Shown: piece after piece, positions 1-10,745 of the stretch
Layout: each line of letters starts with the position of its first letter
Numbering within the stretch: position 1 is the first letter of the stretch
The notes under the pieces: model-generated
Told to the model about the DNA's origin: nothing
Database searches by the model: none
Seen by the model: the letters and a program-made list of their open reading frames with translations, nothing else
Origin: Magicicada septendecula
Lineage: Eukaryota; Arthropoda; Insecta; Hemiptera; Cicadidae
Direction of reading: 5' to 3'
Length of the DNA stretch: 64,000 bases
Assembly: GCA_034769895.1 (NCBI GenBank)
Contig: CM068367.1
Span: 314,587,986-314,651,985 of the forward strand
Translations under genes and position numbers: made by a program

Positions 1-20
1 AGAAACAAAAAATTGTTTAC

Positions 21-941
21 TTACCAAGAAGGCCGTATTAGGAGGATTTCTCCTCTGTATTTACCAAGAAGGCCGTATTAGGATTTCATCTCTGCAATGG
101 CACAAGAAGTAACTATACTGTGGGGAACCCACCTTCTTCACCACAAAGTGGGTGGTGATGTGTTGTAGATAGATTGCCCCGCCCTCCACTGCTTGCGAAG
201 TGTATGTAAGATGAGGCGCTTGTCCTAGTTACATTTTTTTTTCGCTTGACGCGTTTGTATATACGATCTCTCGCGTTCAAGCTCTTCAACCGTGTTTCTA
301 CCTCAACCTTTCCCTACCTCCGCCGCCTTAGTACGGACGAAGGCTCTCCACCAGTATAACACAGACGCCTGCGAACCTTACTCGATGATCCATCATAACC
401 TCTCTGTGCCCTTCTACCCCCCTGACCAATCGAAGCTTACCAGTCCATTCACAAGCACAGACTCCGTGCCGACGCATGACGACCGATGGATCGGGTGTTG
501 CGCCTGCTTTAATGCCATGCGCCACCTTTTGTAGGCGACTTCTTTCCCCCCACTCTCTTTCTCTCTCTCTCATGCCCCGGCATCGCCTCTATCCCAGTCT
601 CTTACTGGGTTTGCGAAAGTGGTACGACCCGCTGTGGGTGTGCAAATCATGCCTCTCTATGCGAAGGGTTCCCAAAGACTTCCCGTTCAGCCGTTGCAAA
701 TCTCTGCACGATTCAGCTTGTACAAATATTGCATCCCGTCCCTCCGCCTAAATAAAAAAGGAGGATCCATCTAAATAAAAGCGACAAGACCGCTCCCAAG
801 CAATTACAAAAGCAGCAGGCAGTCACCGGGTCCGCCCGGACATTGTGCCCCAAACAAATGACCTGGACCTAGTTACTTTGTTTTCTTTTCTTTTATGACC
901 AGAGGTGAAATCGTCCTAAGACGGTTTCCTTCTTGGCAAGG
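21..941. repeat. Element with inverted, partly tandem terminal repeats
   Basis: The left end holds two tandem copies of a 40-base unit (21-60 and 61-100) containing CCAAGAAGGCCGTATTAGGA. The reverse complement of 901-940 matches the first unit over its whole length apart from a 3-base indel and about five substitutions. The segment is therefore bounded by inverted repeats about 36-40 bases long. The interior is less AT-rich than its surroundings and has no protein family I recognise; the open stretches at 292-534 and 476-751 look uninformative. A TIR DNA transposon relic or a foldback element fits. No target duplication was found, and the outer left edge is close to the window start. Confidence 0.5.
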
Positions 942-1392
942 AAACGTTTATTTCTAATACTTAATAATCTATTATTTTGTTCGTTCGTTGTGACAATATC
1001 TTTTTAGTATTGATAGCTACTGTATATTAAAAAAATGATTTACACCTGAGGACGAACTGAAATTTTAGAAGTCGGAACGTTGTGTTTAGAACTGTTTCTA
1101 AAACGATGGCTAATGTTCGAAATATTATAATAGGCAATAGTAATATGCATTAGTTACTATTCTTCTAGTCGCACTATTCTCAATACACGCCCATACGCCC
1201 ATATGTATAGAAACTGAATACCGGTAACATTATAATATGTATTTTCTTAATTTTGACTTAACAAATATTCTTAAGACATTTGCAGGACGTGCTTTCATAC
1301 AAAAATCTACATATTTGCATTTATTAAGTACTGGATGGTTCACTGGATGGGTCTTCCTTTGTGCTATTTTGTCCACTTTTAATTGTGAAGGC
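942..1392. other. No recognisable feature
   Basis: AT-rich sequence between the inverted-repeat element and the LINE fragment. I see no coding match, repeat or RNA gene. Confidence 0.5.
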
Positions 1393-1812
1393 GAGGCGGC
1401 CGACGATCTCCTTGCCCCGGGCGCCAGAAGCCTAGCTATGCCAGTGCTCCTAAACTCAGAGAATGATGTAAAGAAGGCATTCACAGCATTATACCATTCA
1501 GCTGAGGAAATGGGGCTAACCGTAAATGAGAAGACCACTAAATATATGATAGTAAAAAATAGGAGAACTTGTAACCCATGAGCATCACATTTAAAAACTA
1601 TGACAACTCAATTTCTCGTATTTGGGCTCTCTGGTAAATGAAAACAATGATATAAATGAAGTGATAAGTAAAAGAATTCAGAATGCTATGGGCTGCTGAA
1701 ATACTTTAAATCACAGCTTCTACGCCGTGAAGCCAAAGCTAGACTATATAAAACATTAGTAAAACCGGTCCTGATGTACGGAAGTGAAACATGGGTACTG
1801 ACACAGGGCGAC
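1393..1812 (+). pseudogene. LINE reverse transcriptase fragment, 5' part, interrupted
   Basis: Broken piece of a non-LTR retrotransposon ORF2. A degraded A-A-D-D catalytic box lies at 1396-1407. It is followed by the helix leading to GLTVNEKTTKYM (about 1513-1548), matching the GLxxNxxKTKYM motif of RTE-like reverse transcriptases. After a stop at 1579-1581 and frame changes, the track resumes as LVNENNDINEVISKRIQNAM (about 1632-1691), then as LYKTLVKPVLMYGSETWVLT (about 1744-1803), the usual end of the thumb region. The reading stops at the insertion after 1812 and resumes at 3385 in the same frame. No full-length protein is possible. The family is inferred from motif order; the exact LINE clade is uncertain. 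Confidence 0.75.
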
Positions 1813-3384
1813 TGTAACCCCTCTTTTTTATTTGTGTGTTCAAAAAAAAATTATGATTTTTTTTTTTTTTAAGGGTTACTCGATATTTATGACTAGGCTG
1901 AAGGCCTAGAAGGAAGCATACAGTGTGCTGGGTCCAGTGAGACGGGACTTGCAATTAATACTCTCTATTAACAAGTAATATAACAACATTTATTAATTCA
2001 TCTTGATTATAATTCAAAGATTTAACATAAGTTATTTCATGTATCATAAAGTCATTAAAATTTCAATATCACAATTCCCTGGAATATTCATTATCTCAGA
2101 CAACCCTCTTTAAACGATTACACATAATTTAACACATATACATATACATCACAGATACAGATAGAAGTTCAGAAGCCTAGTGAACAGCGAGTATGGTCTT
2201 ATCACAAATACATTTTATAATTTTAAAAGGAACAGCCTGGCTAATTCTATCAAAACAACAATTTATAAACTTGAAGGAAAAAATTTGGATGGGCCCATAA
2301 TAGCAAGAAAATACAATTACAATTTTAAAGTGTCAGCACAGCCTGTATAGTTATATAAAAAAGTACCTTTATAAATTTAAAGAAAATTCGGATTGGCCCG
2401 GCCGCTGACATGCTCCACACAACATCCGGAAAATTCATAAACCATTACAAAATTTAGAAAACCCCCCAGGGCCGGACAGGTTAGAAGAACGAGTCAGACC
2501 CGACAGAAAGTAACATGTCCGGAAGCTTGCAGGGATTTGCACCAACAGGTGACTACCCCAGACTCTGTGATATTAAGAAAGTAACCCGGCCTGATTGCCG
2601 AATAAAGAAAACACCCAACCCTTCTATGAAACAAGCAAATGATAAAGTAAGAAAAAAACCCGTGATTATGAAAGATGCTGGATAACAAAACAAGGTATAG
2701 CATAAAAAAAAAGAGCGCGGGATACATGCCAGCGAACGGCCTACAATTGATCACGAGAATAGTACATTAGCAAGCCAGATTACGTGAAAATTATGTCAGC
2801 AGGGCACGCGCACACTTAAAAAAATGAGTTTATGCTGCAGTTGTTAATTAAGCAGGACTTGAGGTTTTACGGATGTCAGACGCACGATGCATGTTCTCCT
2901 ACGGAGGCCAAATTTAGATAAGCATTAGATAAATATCACCTTGTTTGGTCGAGATGGTTCCCAGGTGGTTACCGTGGCATCTTTACGATTTTTCTCCTCC
3001 GGCAGTTGAGAACGAGAGTCGGTATATGTTCAGGCCATGGTGAAGGATGTAATTTTCAGCATGCTCGGATCAGGTCCTCGAATGTCTCAGGAACCTGGAG
3101 GTCTGTGAGCGTTTACTTAAGCATGATAGGAAGTAAATACCACAATTTATCGAAACTCTGCGCTGCCGGAAGAGAAGCTGTTCACGCTTTTGTAGTAGGC
3201 CGCAGACTGAATCAAACTTGCAGTTCGCGAGCCTGATTAGCGAACCTAACCGTTTTCCCCAACAGATCGCGCAGGCATGCGGTGAGGCAAAATACAGCAA
3301 CACAGAACGACTCTAAATAATAACTTGGCCCTTATTTAATAAATTCTATTTTATATAGAGGCCCGGTTTCCAAACCGCGGCACA
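1813..3384. mobile_element. TG...CA insertion inside the LINE, probable solo LTR
   Basis: The segment starts TGTAACC and ends GGCACA, so its ends are TG/CA with a 3-base inverted match TGT/ACA. It is flanked by the 4-base direct repeat CGAC (1809-1812 and 3385-3388). Removing it with one CGAC copy joins the LINE reading frame without a shift. Its 1572 bases hold no recognisable coding sequence, as expected for a solo LTR left by recombination between two LTRs of a retroelement. The open stretches inside (for example 2494-2754 on the minus strand) look like chance. An unrelated non-coding insertion with TG/CA ends is possible. It does not resemble the LTR at 43.8 kb. Confidence 0.6.
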
Positions 3385-3793
3385 CGACCTGTTTCGACTT
3401 CCATCTTTTGAAAAATAAATACTTAGGAAAATGTGCGGCCCCATTAGGGAAGGTGGAGAGTGGAGAATAGGGAACAACAGAGAGCTCTATGAGTTATATA
3501 GATCAATATATTGTGACATCAATTAGGATAGCCAGGCTGAGATGGGCAAGGCATGTACAGAGAATGAATGAGGAGGATGTTCTGAAGAGGATTATGAAAT
3601 GCACACCAGAAGGAAAGACAGGACGTGGAAAATCTAGACTACGATGGATTGATGGAATCGTAGAAGTTGTGAAGGTACTTGGAATGAAAAATTGGGAGGA
3701 CATTGGCTGAGGATACGGAAATCTCGAGGAACATCCTGAGGGAAGCTGAAATCCTGCGGGAAGGTGAGGCCCACGGTGGGCTGTGGAGCTACT
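3385..3793 (+). pseudogene. LINE ORF2 C-terminal fragment, 3' part
   Basis: Continuation of the LINE interrupted at 1812. The frame runs through FRLPSFEK, a stop, then ILRKMCGPIREGGEWRI, the conserved segment after the thumb in RTE-like LINEs. Next come NNRELYELY and IRIARLRWARHVQRMNEEDV (about 3519-3578), then GKTGRGKSRLRWIDGI, all typical of the C-terminal tail. A frameshift near 3500 and a stop at 3708-3710 break it. The end runs directly into a (TGA)n tract, as in many RTE-type LINEs. The fragment is non-functional. Confidence 0.75.
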
Positions 3794-3804
3794 AATGGTG
3801 ATGG

Positions 3805-3835
<31 letters not shown>
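3794..3835 (+). repeat. (TGA)n microsatellite, probable LINE 3' tail
   Basis: TGG/TGA trinucleotide tract directly after the last LINE codons. RTE-like LINEs commonly end in short trinucleotide repeats, so this is probably the element's own tail rather than an independent microsatellite. Confidence 0.7.
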
Positions 3836-6800
3836 ACTCCTGTATACGTTCCTCGGCATACCTACCTTCAGCAAAAGAAGGCGGCAAGACAGCGTGAGAT
3901 CGTTTTATTAAGTTATAGCTACAGCTCGTAACATTAACGCGCGATATTCAACTTCGCCTTTCCGGAGACAATCGGAAAATGTACTGCGCTGACTCACTGT
4001 TCAATATAATTTATCTTCGAATTAATATGTGTACTCCCTAAACGTCGTATAAAAAGTTGCAAGTCTGTTGTAGTATATGCGGCGCTCACACAACACTTAT
4101 GTAACATACGCCACTGGGTTAAAATTAATAATAATCGTAAGAGAATATCAGTACAAATAATAACAGCTGAATAAATAGTCTTTACTTTGTTTTCTTATTC
4201 TAGAATATTTTTACTCGTCCTCCATTATCGTGTGCGTTTTTCCAAAATCGGGTCTAAACCAATTTTCATATTTCTAGATGTTTACAGAACCCATTTACAG
4301 AGAACCCTGTAGATTTTAGTATGCCCAGAACAAATAATAGGCTACTACTATAACGAATTGGCAGACGACCCATCAACTAAGCAAAACAAAAATACCAGTA
4401 TTGATAGTTAGGTAACATCGACTAATGATAGGCATGCTGGCAAATGAAGTTTTCACAATGCTCTAATATGAAAATTACATTCTTAGATGAATCCTGAAGT
4501 TTTTTCGCTAAGATTAATTAATAATACTTATGACATCATCTTAAATCACGTGTTTATTTAAAGTAAAAAAGAAAGTATAATGTATACGACACATTGAAAA
4601 TACTTTACTACATTATCAAATTACGTTTTATCAAAAATTACCTACGTGTTATCTACATATAGCCTACCGTATAAACCAAGAACCGTAGAGGTATATGCGT
4701 TATCACAAATTCAGCTAAACCGGAGGATTTCACCAAATCTGGAAACGCAACCATAAACCTGTCCCCTATGTAGCATTTTGTCTGACCCACGCTGAAGTAT
4801 AAAAGTGGGCTGCCAATTATACTTTGCAAACTTGTTCTTGTCAGCTTTCCGAACCAAACCATATTAGCAAAAGTTTGGTTCCGACAATATCTGAAAATTT
4901 ATAAATTTAGATACATTTTGAAGATAGCTGTTGTGGCAGTTAACACAAAATATTTATACTTATTCATACTGACATCTTCAGAAAGTAAAGTCATGTACTT
5001 TTTATAATTTAATTGGAGTTTTTGATGGCTTATCAATGGTAAAGGTATGAGTTTTGAATATAACAAACATACAGACAGCTCATTTTCTAAGTGACTGTGT
5101 TAACAACATAAACCAAGTAGAATGCATTCCTGCGAGTTGATGAGTACCAGCGTAGGTGTTAAACGAGCTTGATCAAGGGATTAGTCAACTTTTTTAAACA
5201 GAAAAAAACATTTAAATGAAATGTTTCCAAAACATTTTATCGATACCAAAAGCATTATGTATACGCGCATGCGTTATGTAAACGCGTGTATTTTTTCAAC
5301 AACAAAAATATTTTTCGCTAATGTAATATGCATAATAAATGCTTACTTTAAAAGAACTGTTTTATTTTGTCAATGTATTATAATAATAGCAAACGTTTCA
5401 ACAAAAACACGTTACGAATTTGTTCACACGCGCGCGCACACACACACGTTTTCTGTGCGTTTCGCGTTGCTCATCGTGTTTTGTTTGACCACTAGTGTGG
5501 ATGCTTTAGCTCTTTAAAGTAGGAAAAAACCGAAACAAGCACAAACCACTGAAAATATCAGTCTGAAAATACATATTCTGACCTCCTCTGCCAGGAAGTG
5601 TTGTAGCCTATATGGTATCTGTTTAGTTGTCCTCACGATAATAAGTGGACACCGTACAAACCTTCCCGAAACCTCTCACGTTAGAGACGAGTACGTAAAC
5701 GTGCCACCAGACCATGGCGATACTCTGTCCAGGGGGTGCGAATTCTGAGTGCGTTCATTCTTCATATTTTTTCCTCAGCGTTTCAAACTTTATTCTGAAT
5801 GTGTGCAAGCAGTGTTTGTGTACTTTGTGTAGAGGTAGCTTGTGATAGACTATCACTATATGTGGAAGATACGGCGCCATTTTGAAGCTTTTAAGCTCCA
5901 GCGGCAACTCGACCCGTGCACTGAGTGGACTGACAATTGGAAGGTGCCGTCAAACCAACAAAACTATAGTTTCGCGCTAATTCTAGCGGCTTTCCCCGTT
6001 TAAGTTAGGCAGTATCGAGTTGACGTGTGCCAGCGAGTTATATCGCCACATCATCTCCCGTTTCACCTGACGATCGCACTAAAAAACGTTTGACTATGCA
6101 ACTCATGCATTACGTAGAGCTTGCCTGCTCCTACAAAGTAACCTGAAAAAATCCTTAAGGTCCAACGAGACCGATCCCTCCCTCTGCACAACTAGTCAAT
6201 TAATTTTTGTACTGACATAGTTATTCAATTTCTTATACCTTGTTAGACGTTCTTGTTATAACTCTATTAACTAGTTAACAGAGACCGACATAGATAAGAT
6301 GAGAATCTAATCTGAAGATCATAAAATGGAAGGCGAAAGAATAGAGACCCAAAGAAAGATCAAGGACCGGACAATATGACTGAGCGTTTGAGGATTTGAA
6401 AGTTGGGAGAGTGAAAGATTGGAATGTTAGAGCGAGACAGGAGAAAGTGGTCGGGGAGGCAAAAAAAAAATAAAAATAAAAAAAATAAGCGAAGCTGTGG
6501 TGAAAGGGAAGAACGGGGAGAAGTAATTCGTAGTTCGCACTTTTTCCTTGATTCAGAAGCGCTCGAGAAAACTATAAATTCATTTTAGGAGTTTAAAGCA
6601 AGCCATGGTGATTAGTTAATGAGACAAAAAGCAAACATTCAACGCATTTTGGAACTCATATCATATGGTGCTCTTCAATACCTACTAATGTTTTAACAAG
6701 TTGGAGGAAAGGTCTGGAACAGTATCACATTATCACATCAAAGCGCTCCGTATGTAAATCTTCCGAACGTGCGAGCTGTCACGTGTCGTAGTTGAGAATG

Positions 6801-9005
6801 ATAGTTGTAGTAATATTTCTGGAAGTTGCAGCACTTAATTTGCCTAGTCCTATTTCGACAAGACGTTTTGATGTATTCTTTAATATCTCATAATACCAGG
6901 GACCGGTAGAACCACCAGTAAAATATTATCTGCTGTGGAAGTCTATTCATAAGGCCGTGAACGTGGAGAACGGTATCTGCTGTACAAACAACTGAATTTA
7001 TTTAAGCACGTGTTCAGTACTAAAGACGAGTTTGTTCTAGTTTTCATTCCCACCAGTTGGTGTCCTCCCGTATCTCGGCATAACGGTAATGGGAGAACGC
7101 GACAGTGCTTAGAATAGTAGTTTTTTATTTTAGAGACAGGTCGTTAACCTAACAAGTTTTTGGATTGTCATTTATTGGAATAGCAATACAACAGAAATTA
7201 CTACCGGTAATATAAGTATAGTGTGTGCGTGTGTGCGCGCGTGCGTGCACTAGAAAAAAAGTGCATGAAGTATATTTGGATAAGTGTATATTGTTTGAAT
7301 TGTTACATGCTTATGGTTCAGTAATACAACAATTGCTAATTTTTATTTGCTTAAATTCATGTGTAAGTGAGAGATGAAGAACACGGGCCTACATTGATAA
7401 ACTTTTTCTGCTCCCACAAGTGTAGCTAATATGACACTGATACTTTTTCTGCTTTGTTCGTCCTGTAAGTACTATTTACTCCCTTACCTTGCTTTTCATC
7501 TACTGTGTAATTCGGGAAGAACGTTTCTAATTAGCCGTCGTCTGTAGCTGGTGAAAACCGTAACGGGTTTCTGAATCATGTACCGTAATTTGTAGATAGA
7601 GCTAGTTGTTTTTAATCAAAACACCTCAGAATACCTCCTCAAGAAAATTATAACATTGTGCTTTTTATGCGTTGTACAAATTATTAAATTTCTGTCTATT
7701 TTATTGATAAGCAACCCAGAGCAATTACTAACTGCTCATTTATTTAGTTCATATACTTTCATAGCAAAAACTATTCTTCGTATAGACATATTTCATCGCA
7801 TTTTCATATATTACTTGGACAAAACGAATATCTTCAGGATATTTCGTATTGGCTTACGTAAGCCAATAATAAACGTTAGTTTTATGTGTTTTCAATCATC
7901 TCGTGTTTGACCTACTGATTATGTTTTGTTGGAACACACAAACCGTTTTGCTGCGACACCAACGTCGGCTAAAATGTAAAATAAACATGTGTATTAGGTA
8001 AAGACGTCACATAGCACAACTTCAGAACAGTTTTGGCTCTTATTAGAACAAAAGTTTGTTAATTACTTTAGCTGAATTTGTTTAATTTGGGTGCTGTTTG
8101 TGGCAACTGACGTGAAACGTTGAATGGTTTCGTTACTCTTTTCTCTATTATCCCTTGAGTCATCAAGGCTTATATTAGGTCACGAATGTTTGTCATCTTA
8201 CATTGACTTACGTAAAAGTATTTCATGCTCTAATTAATCTCTAGTTTGTCTAAAAGTAACAATCTAATTAAGTAAGATTAAGTAACTTATCTCTAAGGTT
8301 AATTGTATACTATTTTGCTAACTAAACAATATAAGAAAAAGACTTTTTGCTTTAAATCAAATCGGTTTATTATCAACAAAATTAAATGTAAATTTACAAT
8401 AAACTGAATAGAGGCTGCACTTGTTATATAATAGAAGGTAATTGTTATTATGTTCATTAATCTAAATATAAAAAACTACAGACACGAACAACGTCATGTA
8501 GGTTTTTTGCTACCTACCCGTTGAAATAGAAGCCGTTCCAATTCCTGCAATTGCCGAAAATTGGATGCTGCGCACGAAAACATATTAAAGTAAACACAAA
8601 TCTTAAAAGTTTACTCTTTTACCTGTTATATATCAATATATTACCTTAAACTAAAATTAGATGTTATAATTAATTATAACATATATAAAAGTTAACATTA
8701 ACATATTGTTATAGAATGTTAAGAATAATAAACAAATTTGGATAAAATAATTTGTGTTAAAACTAAATAGGCTACGTGTTTTTCATAATACAAACAGCTT
8801 CTAATATAATTAAGGACTAAGCTTCATAAATTGCTATCAATTAGGTAAAAATTTATCAAAGAATAAAGTACAGAAAAAGAAGGTAACTTACAAAATCCAA
8901 CGCGATCGCCTAGACCTCCCTCGTCAAACGTTCAGGTACGAACACGATTGAAGACGGAATCAACCTCCGTCAATACCCGAAAAGAATTTGTCTAGTGGCT
9001 GGAGT
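3836..9005. other. No recognisable gene or element
   Basis: About 5.2 kb of AT-rich sequence. Only short low-complexity tracts stand out: CG/CA dinucleotides near 5428-5450, an A-rich tract at 6462-6487, and GT/GC near 7220-7250. The open stretches at 4653-4862 (minus), 5221-5517 and 7656-7910 show no domain or codon bias that I can support. Confidence 0.5.
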
Positions 9006-9600
9006 CGAACACGGGTGTCCACTGCGATCCCATTACGTCCCGTTTTGAAGTCATAGAATCTGCCGAGGATGCTGACTTAATTGTTCTCCTTATACTGTTT
9101 TCTTCTTCTTACACTGATTTCTTCTACTTCTGTTTTACTTTAAGTGTTCAACTGTTTTTAAAATCTTCTAAATATTCTTGAAGTAACTTTTAATTTTTAC
9201 TGAGGTCCCATCGCATCATGTTTTGAAGTCCCAGAAGACACAGAAGACAGAGATAACTGAAGCCGACATAGACTCGAAGGCCCGTTTCGTCCTTTTACTC
9301 TTCTATTCTTCTTCTTCTTCTTTTGTTCTTCTATTTCTTCCGCGGCTTTTACACTTTCTACTTAGTTCATTTCTCCTCAGTAAAGCCACATAATTCGTAT
9401 TACTTGTTGTACGAAGGAAGAATCACTTCTTTTTCTACTGAGCATTACCTCCCGTCCTAAAGTTCCAGAATCGACATAGAAACTCGACGTAGGTGCAGCT
9501 GAAGGACAGACACTTCTATGACAGCGGCGCATCACGTCTCGTCTTGAAGTTCGAGAGACACTGAGGATCTATCACGTCGATAAATAAGAACCTGTGCCAA
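9006..9600. repeat. Four degenerate copies of a ~35-base motif
   Basis: Related stretches near 9029, 9206, 9442 and 9527 follow the pattern CATYRCRTCYCGTYTTGAAGT followed by a GAATC/GAGAC-like end. Spacing is irregular (about 177, 236 and 85 bases). Interspersed CGACATAGACTCG-like words also repeat (near 9266 and 9471). It reads as an old, decayed tandem or nested repeat. There is no coding signal. Confidence 0.35.
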
Positions 9601-10573
9601 GCAATAGAAAGTTTTAAAATAACTTCAGCCTTCCCAACCGATGTTTTAAAGTATAATTTGTAACGAGCAGAAAATTTAAAAATTTTAAATTTTCACCTCG
9701 ACGGAGTGCGTTCACACGAGGCGGTGTCAACTACTTATAGTTGACGCAATAAATAAAGCGTAATGAGAAGATGTCAGAGCAGCGACGCTAACTTGACAAT
9801 AGAAACACGTTAAGTTCAACCCGACTATAGAAATTGGTTGCTCAAGATGACAGGGAAAGCTTAGTTCAGAATTATTGCTCACTACAGCTGTAACAATGTA
9901 GGCAAGGACATTCACACTTGTACTGAGAAAAGTGGCAGATGTTCGACCATGTTACGTCAGTATACGATATACGACAAAAAGAGTAAAACTACATGTTACA
10001 ATGGAACGGATGCACTGCACCTTAAGAAACAATACTGAGGGAGAGATCAGACAAAAACTCAAGTCATGTTACGCAGCTGGAGTTATCGTCTAAGTGACAG
10101 ACAGAATTTACGAGTGGAAAGTTGGGGTGACTTCACCAGCCAGCAAATGTCCAAAATTATTAATAGCTACAAAAAAGGGGTATGACACAAAACAATACGC
10201 CGGGAGAACCGAAAGTACAGATAATGGCAATCTAGAGAAACACTGAGTTTACTTCAGACAATAGGTTGATGGACAAGTCTGTTATAGCCATAGTTTCTAC
10301 GAAAAGGGTCAACGTTCGACAGAGCAAAATCGGGGGATGTCTAAGAACCTATCAGATGCCTAAAGCCATGGAGAAAACTGGTAGAGAGGATTGTTTCCAT
10401 AGCAACAGAAACGAAGAGCCTATCGGACGAACGATGACGTAGGATCTTGACATAGTGGGACAAAATATTCCAAGAAAACTCAAAACTGACCAATCACGAA
10501 GAAAGAAGGCGTAAACAGCGCCAGGGACAAAATTTTGAGTAGGGACGAATTAAAACTATCTGTCCAAGACGGG
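9601..10573. other. No recognisable feature
   Basis: Nothing identified on either strand. The open stretch at 9727-9915 (minus) has no recognisable domain. Confidence 0.45.
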
Positions 10574-10745
10574 GGAGCCAGTTAATAAGTTTTACTCAAA
10601 TCGTCAACTAGTTTTACTTTAAATTCGGAGCCAGTATTATTTCAATTTTCACAACAGTTTACTCTAATTGTTCGGAGTCAGTTTTATTCTAAGTTCACAA
10701 GAGTATATTAATCGTTCGGAGAGATAACTCAAGTTCGGGAGTTAG
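10574..10745. repeat. Degenerate tandem repeat, 3.5 units of ~44-53 bases
   Basis: Units begin GGAGCCAGT or GGAGTCAGT at 10574, 10627 and 10674, with a partial unit at 10718. Each contains a TTTTA-rich stretch and ends with TTC before the next GGAG. Unit length shortens from 53 to 47 to 44 bases. Confidence 0.5.

Noticed and set aside
8985..9010. B-box-like GTGTTCGACTCC on the minus strand
   Set aside because: No A box or cloverleaf at the right distance upstream.
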